A stretch of 64,000 nt of DNA from Sporocytophaga sp. (GCA_024707265.1 JANQAB010000003.1:1-64000), one strand, 5' to 3'; counted from the first letter of the stretch, positions 28,203-37,668 are shown. The notes: generated by a model from the letters alone, not told the origin. Made by a program: numbers and translations.

Positions 28203-30545
28203 CTATTCTTTTACAACTTTATACACCTTAACTAAATCATTCTGCTTTATTTTCAAGATATAAGCACCTTTGGGATAGTTTTTACGTATATGTATTTCCT
28301 CTAAAGTTGTTCCATCTTCTAATACCATACCTTCCAGATTTAACAATTGATAGGCATACTCTCCGTTAATGTTACAGTATATTTTATCAGTGAAAGGGTT
28401 AGGATAAACTGCAGTAGTTTCTTTTTGTATAGACTCCAGATCAGTTACAATGGTATTTTTAAATTCCACCCAGTTCAGGTTCATATAATCTGATTCAAAA
28501 ACTATTCTCATTATTTTCTGCCCGGAAGTAAGATCGATACCGGGAACAGTAACTGTCTCCCACTTTTGCCAGCCTCCTGTATTCGGAACCATGATAGCTC
28601 CTGTAATGTCTTCATTGTCCATTTCCACATGAAAGGTTCTTCCTGTACCATCCGCTGCCACACGAAGATTTAAATCATACTTATCTGTTGCAGTTACGTT
28701 TACTGTATATTCCAGCCACTCTCCTGAAAGAATATATCCAACATTATAGGAGCCTGATACATCCCCTGTTTGTTCTATATCCACTTCATCATTTCTTAAA
28801 GTGGCCAGTCCTTCGTTTCCATTTGTATTAGCTTCATGATATGCAAATCCTTCACCTCCCTCATCATAATGTTCTGCTTCTATTATACCTGGAATTGGCC
28901 ACGGGGAGCCTTTATACGGCCCCTGAGGAACATATACTGTAATAGAGACTTCTGAAGATCGTTTATTCCCCTGACTATCCGTAACAGTTGCTGTAATGGT
29001 ATGTGATCCACTGGAAACAGGCTTATAGTTTATAGAATAAGGAGCGGCATTATCAGTCCCTATTGATTTTCCATCATAAAAAAACTCTACTGAAATAATG
29101 GTGCCGTTTTGTGCCTGGGCTGATGCAGTAATTGTAATTTCAGTATCCGTAAAAAGAACATCTGTACTTTTGGGAGAAGTAATCGTAACAGAAGGACCAG
29201 CTGAAGAAAAACTCCAATGATCAACATTGAAAAGACTCGATCCACTTCCTTTAAATACAAGGTAGACATTATGCACACCAGTTGTCTGATTGACAGAGGT
29301 ATTGACTGTCTGCCATGTCTGAAACGCGCCCGTATTGGGAACCTGTAAGGTTCCGATTAATGTTCCTGTTGCACTTCCTAATCTGATTTCGATGGTTCCG
29401 CCTGTTTTATTGCTTGCTACACTTGCAGAGAATCTTCCTGCACCTGCTGAGCCGAAATCAACTCCTTCCACCATCACCCAGTCACTGTTGTCTATGTATG
29501 CCAGGTTCATACCACCTGCACTGCAAACTTCCGTTTCTATGCCTTTCTGGTCACTCATAGTTTCAGCTTCTACTCGTACATAAGGATCAAGATATTTAAT
29601 CTGTTTAACTCCATTCACTGTATTTACCATTTGTACTATGGTTCCATCCTGTCTGTGTGAAAAAGCATCAATAGCTAAGTTCCGGTGGTAAGCCATTCCC
29701 ACTCCTGTTTGCGAGGCTACAATACGGTTATGATACATCTGATACCATTGACCATTGAGAAAGAAATTTGCATGGTGATTATTGTTGTTATTGGTTGGCG
29801 GTTGCGGAGAAAGCACTCCACCGTAAGTAAATCCGGACATAGGGTTATTACTCACCATATAATCAATCCGCATGCCTGCACTTGGCGTTGTAGAATAGGA
29901 AAAATAGTATTTCCCATTATGCTTGTGCATCCATGCCGCTTCAAAAAAATTAGGCACTGTGAACTTACCGGCAGAACCACTTGTACTGATCATGTCATTG
30001 TTCAGCTTAATCACGCGAAGGTTGCCATCACCATTACCTCCAAAGTACATGTATGCCTGACCATCATCATCAACAAAAGTCATGGGGTCGAACAGCCAGC
30101 CATTAAAAGGTTGAACTCCCGGTGTGCTTCCAGTCACAATGGCACGGCCTACTGGATCTTTAAAGGGACCAGTCGGACTATCGGATACAGCTACACCAAT
30201 AGCACTTCCTCCATTCCCGAAGTAGAGATAAAACTTTCCGTTCCGGTAGGCAGGTGAAGGTGCCCAACTCAGACCTGACCAGGATGCATCCCGCGGCACA
30301 TCGAAGACTACCCCATGGTCTGTCCAGTTTTTCAGGTCACTGCTAGACACACAAACGATAGAACTCATATCATAACTGTCATCATCGTTTTCATCATCAT
30401 TAGAGCAATACACATAAACCCTACCATTGTAAACAATGGCCCCTGGATCAGCCAGAAACCGGTAACCAACTATGGGATAATCGGCAAATGCATTATTCCA
30501 GATTACCAGAAAAACTAAAATGAGTACTGAATGTAGTATTTTCAT
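28203..30545 (-). CDS. GH43 arabinofuranosidase/xylosidase with two CBM6 and T9SS domain
   Basis: The protein is a secreted five-bladed-propeller hydrolase acting on arabinoxylan or arabinan. The ATG at 30545 starts a clear signal peptide; a TTG 7 codons upstream is less likely. In GH43 (about 25-300), the base Asp is in FLADPGAIVY, the modulating Asp in GWLFDPMTF and the acid Glu in NFFEAAWMH. A first CBM6 (VRVEAETMS), an Ig-like domain, a second CBM6 (IPGIIEAEHYDEGGEG) and a T9SS domain (VYPNPF to YKVVKE) follow. The gap to the next gene is 59 bp, so it is in one operon with the esterase and the upstream GH43. Precise specificity is inferred. Confidence 0.87.
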   Translation of the reverse strand: MKILHSVLILVFLVIWNNAFADYPIVGYRFLADPGAIVYNGRVYVYCSNDDENDDDSYDMSSIVCVSSSDLKNWTDHGVVFDVPRDASWSGLSWAPSPAYRNGKFYLYFGNGGSAIGVAVSDSPTGPFKDPVGRAIVTGSTPGVQPFNGWLFDPMTFVDDDGQAYMYFGGNGDGNLRVIKLNNDMISTSGSAGKFTVPNFFEAAWMHKHNGKYYFSYSTTPSAGMRIDYMVSNNPMSGFTYGGVLSPQPPTNNNNNHHANFFLNGQWYQMYHNRIVASQTGVGMAYHRNLAIDAFSHRQDGTIVQMVNTVNGVKQIKYLDPYVRVEAETMSDQKGIETEVCSAGGMNLAYIDNSDWVMVEGVDFGSAGAGRFSASVASNKTGGTIEIRLGSATGTLIGTLQVPNTGAFQTWQTVNTSVNQTTGVHNVYLVFKGSGSSLFNVDHWSFSSAGPSVTITSPKSTDVLFTDTEITITASAQAQNGTIISVEFFYDGKSIGTDNAAPYSINYKPVSSGSHTITATVTDSQGNKRSSEVSITVYVPQGPYKGSPWPIPGIIEAEHYDEGGEGFAYHEANTNGNEGLATLRNDEVDIEQTGDVSGSYNVGYILSGEWLEYTVNVTATDKYDLNLRVAADGTGRTFHVEMDNEDITGAIMVPNTGGWQKWETVTVPGIDLTSGQKIMRIVFESDYMNLNWVEFKNTIVTDLESIQKETTAVYPNPFTDKIYCNINGEYAYQLLNLEGMVLEDGTTLEEIHIRKNYPKGAYILKIKQNDLVKVYKVVKE

Positions 30546-30597
30546 AAAAGATATTTTTTGAATCAATACAGTAGAATAAATTGAGTGCAGTTGATTA

Positions 30598-33171
30598 TTA
30601 TTGTTTAAGTATTTTAGCTGCCTTCATGCCCTTTTCGCTGGTAAGTTTCAACAGATACTGGCCTTTGGGAAGAGACTTTCCAACTATAGCATTACTATAT
30701 AGAGTACCAGACTCTAACTCACGCCCGGTCAGATCCAGAATCTGGTATTCCGTTTTTTCATCACAGGTAATCTGAAGGACTTCCTGGAAAGGATTGGGAA
30801 ATAATAGGGCAGGTGAGTTGTATTCCTGTTCCAGATCCGTAATAATTTCATTTTTAAATTCAACCCAATTCAAGTTCATATAATCCGAATCGAAAACAAT
30901 CCGCATCACATGCTGGCCATTCGTAAGCTGGATACCAGGCACAGCGACGGTCTCCCAGATCTGCCACCCTCCTGTATTTGGAACAGAGACAACTCCTGTA
31001 ATATCTACTCCATCCATTTCTACATGAAATGTTTTGCCTGTTCCGTCTGCTGCCACTCTAAAATTCAGATCATAGATTCCAGTTTCAGTTACATTCACAG
31101 AATATTCCAGCCATTCTCCTTTAAGAATATAGCCGATATTGAAAGAACCAGAAGCGTCCCCTGTCGTTTCAATGTCAACTTCGTCATTCCTAAAAGCCGC
31201 TCCTCCTTCGTTACCATTTGTATTGACCTCATGAAAAGAAACTCCTTCACCACCTTCATCATACTCCTCTGCTTCTATCATTCCTGGAATGGAATGCAAA
31301 GTACCATTGAAAGGACCTTTGGGAACATTTACAGTTACACTTACCTGGCTTTCTGAAGTTCTTCCTGCATTATCTGTTGCGACTACCCGCAAAAGATAAC
31401 CGCCCGCAGGTACGTTCATCCAGTTGTAGGAATAAGGAGAAGAATTATCAGAACCGAGTAAGGTATTTCCATTATAAAACTGAACGTTTGCTATGGTTCC
31501 TGCAGTGGTACTTGCGGTAGCGGCTATATTTATATCTGATCCTGCAGTAAAACGTGTCCCATTTGCAGGACTTGTAATGGAGACTACCGGACCTACATTC
31601 TGGGCTTCAGTGATATTAGCTCCTACCCGAAAAAAATCAAAATCAGCATAACCTCCGCTTGACTTAGTGGCATAAGAAAACAATCCGAACCGATAACCCA
31701 CAAAATGCTCCAGGTCATAATTCATTTGAAGCGTTGAACCAATTGCGTTCCATGTTGAGCCATTTAAACTGAAATAAAAATAAGCTTTATCAGTCCTGTT
31801 AGTAAAATCAAAATCGATCCGCAGGTAAACAGTATTTTGATTTAGAGGAACACTGGCCACTTCAACAGGTGTTCCGCTAAAACCTGTTCCATTTACCATT
31901 ACTATACTTTTGCTTGTACCGGTCATCTTTACCCCCACCAAACCATATTTATTTTGAAGAGCCACCAATCCTGCATAATCTCCATCCTTTAAACCTGAGA
32001 CATCTATAGATACATAACCGGAACATTTCGGCCCAAAGGTTCTTTGGGTCAGAGTATTAGTAGTACGAAGCACATTGGCATCCGTGCGTTCGTTTGTTAA
32101 CCGCATATAGCCACTACGCTGGGTCAGTGACCAGTAATTGTTCTGGGGGTTATGATTCCATTGCCATTGTAGTTTTAATGGAGGTGCAGCACTAAATTCA
32201 TCTGAAGTAATAATTCCTTTTAGTGATCCTGCCCCTTTGGGAATGTCCAGGGTAGCTGGTACCTGTCCGTTTACCCCCACTGTTGGCCATCCATTGCTCC
32301 AGGTTACAGGCATCAGGTCAGGGATACGACCAACTGCCCCATGATCATGGAAAAACATTGCATACCATTTTCCATCTGGTGTGTCGATATATTCTCCCTG
32401 AGCAGAACCATTAGAAGATTGAAAAGCTATCCGGCCTGTATAAGTTCCGGCCACACTTCCTGAACGATGAATGATCTGTGTACGGCCCTTTCCTGAAGGC
32501 CAGCAGATGTTAGACACATAATATTGTCCGTTGATTTTCTGCATCCTGGTACCTTCAGCGGTCAATATCATACTGCTGCCAGCTACTGAAGAAGCTTTAG
32601 GTATGATGACTTTGTTTACGCCCCCTGGCTGTTCTCCGGTCAGGTCTGGTTTCATTTCAGTCAGCTGAATATTATCATGACCATAAGCAAAATATACTTT
32701 ACCGTCATCATCAAAGAAAAGAGAATGGTCATGATACACTTTATTTAAAGTAATCGTGGTCCACGGTCCGGTTTCAATATTGGTAGTTTTATAGATATAA
32801 GTTTTTCCGGTTGAATAGGAAAAAGAACTGACATAGAATGTTCCTTTATAATAGTTGATGCTACTCGCCCAGGTACCTCCGCTATAGGCTTCCATTCCAC
32901 CATTGAGATTCAATGCATCCGTATTAGCCATAATGGGATAGCAATAGCTTACGACCTCCCAGTTCACCAGGTCTTTTGACTTCATGATGGGTACTCCCGG
33001 ATTGAAGTGCATGGTGGTACTGCTCATGTAGTAGGTATCCCCAACCCGTACAAAATCAGGATCAGGAACATCAGCAAAAATGATGGGGTTAGTAGCCATC
33101 TGGCCGGAAACATTACCTGCAACAAAAGAAAAATAAGCAAGTAAAAAGAAGTGGTATAGGATTGTTTTCAT
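30598..33171 (-). CDS. GH43 xylosidase-like enzyme with beta-sandwich, CBM6 and T9SS domain
   Basis: This is the first gene of the GH43-GH43-CE1 operon. The ATG at 33171 is chosen over a TTG at 33183 because it begins the signal peptide. In GH43 (about 30-310), the Asp base is in ADVPDPDFVRVGDTYYM, the modulating Asp in YHDHSLFFDDDGK and the Glu acid in LTAEGTRM. A C-terminal beta-sandwich of the xylosidase type (about 325-535) follows, as in GH43 beta-xylosidases. Then come an Ig-like domain, a CBM6 (IPGMIEAEEYDEGGEG) and a T9SS domain (LFPNPF to KILKQ). It likely removes xylose or arabinose from oligosaccharides outside the cell. The shared 32-nt element sits directly upstream. Confidence 0.88.
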   Translation of the reverse strand: MKTILYHFFLLAYFSFVAGNVSGQMATNPIIFADVPDPDFVRVGDTYYMSSTTMHFNPGVPIMKSKDLVNWEVVSYCYPIMANTDALNLNGGMEAYSGGTWASSINYYKGTFYVSSFSYSTGKTYIYKTTNIETGPWTTITLNKVYHDHSLFFDDDGKVYFAYGHDNIQLTEMKPDLTGEQPGGVNKVIIPKASSVAGSSMILTAEGTRMQKINGQYYVSNICWPSGKGRTQIIHRSGSVAGTYTGRIAFQSSNGSAQGEYIDTPDGKWYAMFFHDHGAVGRIPDLMPVTWSNGWPTVGVNGQVPATLDIPKGAGSLKGIITSDEFSAAPPLKLQWQWNHNPQNNYWSLTQRSGYMRLTNERTDANVLRTTNTLTQRTFGPKCSGYVSIDVSGLKDGDYAGLVALQNKYGLVGVKMTGTSKSIVMVNGTGFSGTPVEVASVPLNQNTVYLRIDFDFTNRTDKAYFYFSLNGSTWNAIGSTLQMNYDLEHFVGYRFGLFSYATKSSGGYADFDFFRVGANITEAQNVGPVVSITSPANGTRFTAGSDINIAATASTTAGTIANVQFYNGNTLLGSDNSSPYSYNWMNVPAGGYLLRVVATDNAGRTSESQVSVTVNVPKGPFNGTLHSIPGMIEAEEYDEGGEGVSFHEVNTNGNEGGAAFRNDEVDIETTGDASGSFNIGYILKGEWLEYSVNVTETGIYDLNFRVAADGTGKTFHVEMDGVDITGVVSVPNTGGWQIWETVAVPGIQLTNGQHVMRIVFDSDYMNLNWVEFKNEIITDLEQEYNSPALLFPNPFQEVLQITCDEKTEYQILDLTGRELESGTLYSNAIVGKSLPKGQYLLKLTSEKGMKAAKILKQ

Positions 33172-33478
33172 AGGAGCTTTCAAAATAATGTCCCCTACAA
33201 AACAGCTTAAGATTTAGTAAACAAAAAGAAGAAAAAATGTAATTTTGATAAGGAATAGAAATTTTTCACATTGTCTGATGGGAAATGAAGCTTCTTTCAG
33301 TCATCTAAAAGAACATTCCAGCACTATCAACATTCCAAAGAATAGCTGATCCTTCCCGAGGGAAGGATTTACAATCATTGGCTTTTGTTACCCACCTGAT
33401 TAATTTTAATTTAGCTGGCCAATTACAATAAGAGATTAAATAAAAAAGGACAAACCAGCACTTTGACTGATTTGTCCT
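33172..33478. other. Intergenic region upstream of the GH43 operon
   Basis: Apart from the shared element at 33193-33224 nothing was recognised. The 83-codon minus-strand frame at 33305-33553 runs through the tRNA and is not a gene. Confidence 0.5.
33193..33224 (-). promoter_or_regulatory. Shared bipartite element, copy upstream of the GH43 operon
   Basis: On the plus strand it reads CCCTACAA, eight variable bases, then AAGATTTAGTAAACAA, as at 25751-25782. The element ends 22 bp before the GH43 ATG. If TTGTAGGG is near the -10 region, the leader would be only about 15 bases. Confidence 0.6.
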
Positions 33479-33556
33479 TGGTGGGACGTACTGGACTCGA
33501 ACCAGTGGCCCCCACGTTGTCGACGTGATGCTCTGAACCAACTGAGCTAACATCCC
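33479..33556 (-). tRNA. tRNA-Val (anticodon GAC), CCA encoded
   Basis: The cloverleaf is complete: acceptor GGGATGT with ACGTCCC (one T-G pair), D-arm GCTC/GAGC, anticodon stem TCACG/CGTGG, T-arm ACTGG/CCAGT with TTCGAGT loop, discriminator A and encoded CCA. The 7-base anticodon loop is TCGACAA, giving anticodon GAC. Position 33 is C instead of the nearly universal U, which is unusual. The total length is 78 bases. Confidence 0.9.
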
Positions 33557-33613
33557 ATAATATGAATGCGAATTACATATTATTTATCTATAAATGCAAA
33601 TCAAAATTTAACT

Positions 33614-35030
33614 CTAAACATTTTTTTCCGAATGATCCAACTTTAACTCGCTTTGTCTTGAATAAGATTTCAAAGAAGGGATAAAAGACAAAAATGTTAT
33701 TCCAATGATAAATATGATACCCAATGTCAAAGTACTTGGTCTCATACTTCCTGTCAGTTCTTCTATTGCGCCAAAAAGAAAAAGCCCGAAAAAGCAGGAT
33801 AATTTTTCTGCCACATCATAGAAACTGAAATAGGATGCATGGTCTGTTGTATGTTCAGGAATTAATTTAGCATAAGTAGATCTGGAGATAGATTGAACAC
33901 CTCCCATGATAAATCCTACTACCACCGCCAGTCCATAAAACTGAACATCCGTTTGAACAAAATATGCTGCCACACAAACAAGCACCCATATCATATTAAT
34001 ATAACGCAAGGTACTGATATTGCCAATTTTACCTGACAACCTCGCACTTAGATTCGCACCAACAATAGCAAGAAGCTGAATAATGAGGATAACGATTATC
34101 AATTCACTCATCTTAAGCTTCAGCTCTCCTTCCGCAAATATTACTGCCATGTACATTACAGTCTGTACGCCAAGATTGTAGAAGAAAAATCCGGGCAGAA
34201 AAAATTTTAAGGTATTTTTCTTTTCTGACCTCTGAAAGTACTTTATTAAGTTCTCTGAATCCACTCCATAACCAATTACCCCGACTTTCTTTCTTATATA
34301 CATTAGAAGGCAGATAATAAAAAGAATACTGGGCAAACAGAAACCACCATATCCCAACAGATAGAAAAGAAATTCTGGCGGCCAGTCCTGAATAAAACGA
34401 CTTTGCCTGCTCTATAGCATCTGCATTGGAAGCACCAGCCCCCATCAGTTCATCCACCTTTCCATCAACATTAAAATAAAGGTCAGGCATAGTCAACATG
34501 GTGATATTAAAAATCAAAAGCAATACACTTCCTATATATCCCATAGCAAAACCACGTGCACTTAATCTGTCATACTGATCTTCCGTTGCGATTTCAGGAA
34601 GAAAAGAATTATAAAATACTATACTCCCGCTATAACCTAATCCTGCAACTATAAATGCAAGAATTGAAGTTGTCAATGTAAACTGTGAGAGAACACCAGC
34701 ATCTTTATGAAAAAAGAAAAGATAAGCACAACCCAAACTTCCCAGATAGCAGAACATTTGCATAAAAAACTTTTTCTTTCCAGTGTTATCCGCTATCGGA
34801 GTTAATATGGGACTCAAGATGGCAGCTAGCAAAAAAACAGCTGCCAGTGCAAATGAATATAACGCAGAACTATAAAATTCAAATCCCAGAAAATTTACCT
34901 TATCAGGTCTTTCGGGCATGATAGCAGCATAATAGCTTGGAAATATTGCAGTGGTTATTGTCAGGGAATAAACAGAATTCGCCCAGTCATACATACACCA
35001 GGCATTCTGTATTTTTTTATTATTCTTCAT
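33614..35030 (-). CDS. UMF1-family MFS transporter (one frameshift)
   Basis: The product is a roughly 470-residue inner-membrane protein of the UMF1/Atg22-like branch of the major facilitator superfamily, which is thought to export small molecules. The N-terminal ORF (34113-35030) begins NAWCMYDWANSVYSLTITTAIFPSYY, diagnostic for this family. The C-terminal half reads in another frame (33614-34357), joined near 34205 where a four-A, six-T run has one base too many. Joined, KYLK is followed by FFLPGFFFYNLGVQTVMYMA. About 12 membrane segments result. It is monocistronic and divergent from the ABC ATPase. Confidence 0.82.
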
Positions 35031-35158
35031 TGATATATAGCGGATTACTTGCCTTATGCGGAGATTTGTTCAATTAATTTTTCCTGCAAAATAAGAAAAA
35101 AGCGATAAATGGTTTACCTTGGTTTCCTATTAATTAATTACCTCTATCATTCTACGTA

Positions 35159-36169
35159 ATGTCCTTTCTAAAGGTATCAAATCTTTCTAAAAAATACACC
35201 AATCAGTCTGAATCTGCAGTTACAGATGTATCATTTGAATGCAATGAAGGAGAATTCATTGCCATAGTTGGCGAAAACGGTTCCGGAAAAACTACGCTGT
35301 TAAAACTTATCAATGGATTAATCGAGCCAGACGAAGGAAGTGTCTTTCTAGAAGGGAAAAAAGTAAAAGGCCCCTCAGAAAACCTTGTTCCGGGGCATCC
35401 GGACATAAATCTGCTTTTCCAGGAATTCAATCTTTTTCCTAAACATACTGTAAAAGAAAATATCACCTATCAGCTGAGGTATTTTTCCAAAGAAGCGCAG
35501 AATGATCGTTTGAATGAGCTCATTAAAGTCTGCAAACTTGAAGGCCTTGAAGACAAACTTCCTTCTGAGCTTTCAGGTGGTCAGCAGCAACGAGTTGCTC
35601 TGGCAAGGGCAATGTCTGACAGGCCTAAACTTCTTTTAATGGATGAGCCCTTCAGCAATCTGGATGTAATGCTGAAAGATCAGATTAAAATACAGGTACT
35701 CGATCATTTACGAAGTGAAGGTCAAACCATGATCTTTATTACACATGATCTTCAGGACGCATTGAGCCTGGCAAACAGGATCATGATCATGAGGGCTGGA
35801 CAAATAGTACAATTCGACGTACCTGAAAAAATCTATGAAAAGCCTGTTGATGAATATTCTGCTTATCTGTTCGGAAAAGTAAATATTTTTGATGCGGAAA
35901 ACTTCCTTGAAACTACAGGTATTTCAGGCTGCAAACCAACCAAATCAAAGGTAAGTATCAGACCAGAGCATTTCAGCATCACCAAAGTAGATAAAGGTGA
36001 TTTTAAGGCAACAGTTGAAAGAATTTATTACAGAGGCGACAGCTATGAAGTTGTAGCAACTGTAAAAAATAACATTACAATACGCATCAATACCAGAAAA
36101 AAGAATCTTCAGCCTGGAAATGAAATAATGGTAAAACTAATTAAATCCAAGATACATTTTGTGGATTGA
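35159..36169 (+). CDS. ABC transporter ATP-binding protein with TOBE-like C-terminus
   Basis: The 336-residue protein is an ATPase subunit of the spermidine/iron/sulfate importer type. Walker A GENGSGKT spans residues 38-45, the signature LSGGQ 138-142, Walker B LLLMDEP 158-164, and the switch histidine is in ITHDLQDAL. About 100 residues follow, ending with SIRPEHFSI, typical of a TOBE-like regulatory domain. No permease or binding-protein gene is adjacent, so the substrate cannot be inferred from context. Confidence 0.85.
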   Translation: MSFLKVSNLSKKYTNQSESAVTDVSFECNEGEFIAIVGENGSGKTTLLKLINGLIEPDEGSVFLEGKKVKGPSENLVPGHPDINLLFQEFNLFPKHTVKENITYQLRYFSKEAQNDRLNELIKVCKLEGLEDKLPSELSGGQQQRVALARAMSDRPKLLLMDEPFSNLDVMLKDQIKIQVLDHLRSEGQTMIFITHDLQDALSLANRIMIMRAGQIVQFDVPEKIYEKPVDEYSAYLFGKVNIFDAENFLETTGISGCKPTKSKVSIRPEHFSITKVDKGDFKATVERIYYRGDSYEVVATVKNNITIRINTRKKNLQPGNEIMVKLIKSKIHFVD

Positions 36170-36177
36170 ATTGGAGA

Positions 36178-36225
36178 AGCTGAAAGCGAAAAGCTGAAAG
36201 TTTAAAGTTTAAACTTTAAAGTAAA
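36178..36225. repeat. Degenerate heptad repeat
   Basis: Phased seven-base units AAGCTGA, AAGCGAA, AAGCTGA, AAGTTTA, AAGTTTA and AACTTTA begin just after the ABC ATPase stop. They are the same family as the satellites at 12251 and 36331. The AAGTTTAAACTT part can also form a short hairpin. Confidence 0.6.
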
Positions 36226-36330
36226 ATCCAGATTAGTTTGACTAGTACCTCTGATTTGGTTCTCTTAATTGGTTTAATAGGGCTTTAATTGAAATGGAAT
36301 ATTTATCAGCTTGACAACTTTAAGCTTTGT

Positions 36331-36393
36331 GCTTTACGCTTTACGCTTTACGCTTTACGCTTTACGCTTTACGCTTTACGCTTTACGCTTTAA
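36331..36393. repeat. Tandem 7-bp repeat GCTTTAC, eight copies
   Basis: Eight perfect copies of GCTTTAC occupy 36331-36386, flanked by degenerate units GCTTTGT before and GCTTTAA after. The complement is GTAAAGC, sharing the AAAGC core of the 12251 satellite. The array lies between the convergent ABC ATPase and DUF4349 genes. A translated frame through it gives a YALRFTL repeat that is not a real protein. Confidence 0.9.
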
Positions 36394-36425
36394 GCCTTCA
36401 GCTTTCGAGGTCTTGTCTGGCGTCT

Positions 36426-37230
36426 CTACATCGCCTTTTTTCTTTTCAGTACAAATAAAACAAGAGCTCCAACAACCAGCAACAAAGGCCAGATATAAGT
36501 CAAACCTACTACAATACTTAAAACTCCGTCCCAACCTGTATTAAACGCCTCTTTAAATCTCACCAATATCCTAACTTCAGTCATTTCAGGTTCCGGGACA
36601 TATTCAACCCTTTGATAAAACTTCACAATTATTGTACTATAACTGACCTGATCTTTTAAAAAATTAAGTCGGTCTACCTTTTGCTTCAATTTCCTCATGA
36701 AGTACTGCAATCTGTTGTTCTGCCAGCAAGACCTCTTCCAGAGTTTTGGCATTATTTCTCAAAAGTTCAATATATCTCTGTTCTACTTCACGCTTGGCTT
36801 TTAGCCTTGAAGTAACATCTACAAATTCTCCGGATACATCTTCAGAAGTTATCGTTTTTTCATTTATAAACACTGCTTCGGTAGACAGTATTCTGATCAT
36901 AGTATCAAAGACAGAAGCCGGTATACGTAATATCATTTTATTCGAATGCTCATAATTGCCTGTTAAGAGCTCTGAGCTTTCAACGAAACCGTTCAACTGT
37001 TTCACCTGAGTTTCCACGTGATCCGTTGTTTTCTGAAGATCATTTGTTTCAAACCTAATACTGGCTTTTCGTATAATTTTCTCGGGATCTTTAATCCGGG
37101 TATCTTTTTTTACATCTATTGAACCTACCTCCTGAGATTGGCTTAATATGTCTTCAGCTTTTTCATTTTTATGAGAACAGGAGAAAAATACATTAACCAA
37201 GAATATTGAAATAGCTATGATTCGTTTCAT
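36426..37230 (-). CDS. DUF4349 lipoprotein (one frameshift)
   Basis: The protein starts at the ATG at 37230 with a lipoprotein signal (lipobox VFFSC). Its body matches DUF4349: KASIRFETNDLQKT, SSELLTGN, MILRIPASVFD, an EQRYIELLRNNAKTLEEVLLAEQQIAVLHEEIE coiled coil, and a C-terminal transmembrane helix with a basic end (VLFVLKRKKAM). The frame breaks near 36682 at a GG pair; removing one base joins EIEAK to VDRLNFLKDQ. The family is of unknown function, is envelope-located, and often lies near small lipoproteins. It follows the small lipoprotein gene on the same strand. Confidence 0.8.
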
Positions 37231-37306
37231 AAGTAAATAGTTAGAAAGAAGTAAAAGAAAAAAATCTTCCGGAAAGAGATCCGGAAGATTAACAGTAAAA
37301 AATATG

Positions 37307-37543
37307 CTATTTAGTAGCCGGCGCATCACTGTTGATTTCCTCTGATGCTTTTTCTGGTTCTGTTTGCACAAGGGTATCTTTCGGAGTTAGTTGAATCTCT
37401 GAAGAATCAATTTCCTCAACATTTGCTTTTTGTGTGGTATCTACAGGCTTTTCTGCCCTACCGTGATTATTAGAGGATAAAAAGTCACATGATGTAAGTG
37501 AACAAGAAACAGCAATAGCTGCAAGGATCATTAAATTTCTCAT
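37307..37543 (-). CDS. Small lipoprotein, unknown function
   Basis: The 78-residue protein has a lipoprotein signal with lipobox SLTSC and then a polar, acidic, Pro/Thr/Glu-rich tail with no recognisable domain. It is the first gene of a minus-strand pair with the DUF4349 gene and is divergent from the ECF sigma gene across 125 bp. A GGTAACCC box faces it. It may belong to the sigma factor's regulon, which is inference. Confidence 0.6.
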   Translation of the reverse strand: MRNLMILAAIAVSCSLTSCDFLSSNNHGRAEKPVDTTQKANVEEIDSSEIQLTPKDTLVQTEPEKASEEINSDAPATK

Positions 37544-37588
37544 AGGTATTTTTGTTAAAATTTACACTTCATCCTTTTTTTTATCGAG

Positions 37589-37628
37589 GGTAACCCGTAT
37601 AAAAAATATATTTTAAAATTGGGTTACC
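37589..37628. promoter_or_regulatory. Inverted pair of GGTAACCC boxes between lipoprotein and sigma genes
   Basis: GGTAACCC lies at 37589-37596 on the plus strand and again at 37621-37628 on the minus strand, separated by 24 bases of pure A/T apart from one G. The two boxes point toward each other. Each is placed so that a start site would lie just beyond the opposite box and be read into its own downstream gene: sigma to the right, lipoprotein to the left. They could be overlapping ECF -35 elements or a dimeric operator. Confidence 0.5.
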
Positions 37629-37668
37629 TGATTTTCGTTTGTGTATTAAAAGGGCAAAACTATAAGGA

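Noticed and set aside
29685..30257. 190-residue plus-strand frame inside GH43
   Set aside because: It is antisense to a well-supported GH43 domain and has no recognisable motif.
33305..33553. 83-residue minus-strand frame
   Set aside because: It reads through the tRNA-Val gene and shows no protein family.
36311..36544. Open frame encoding a YALRFTL repeat
   Set aside because: It is a translation of the GCTTTAC tandem array and has no start context or family; it also runs into the opposite-strand DUF4349 gene.
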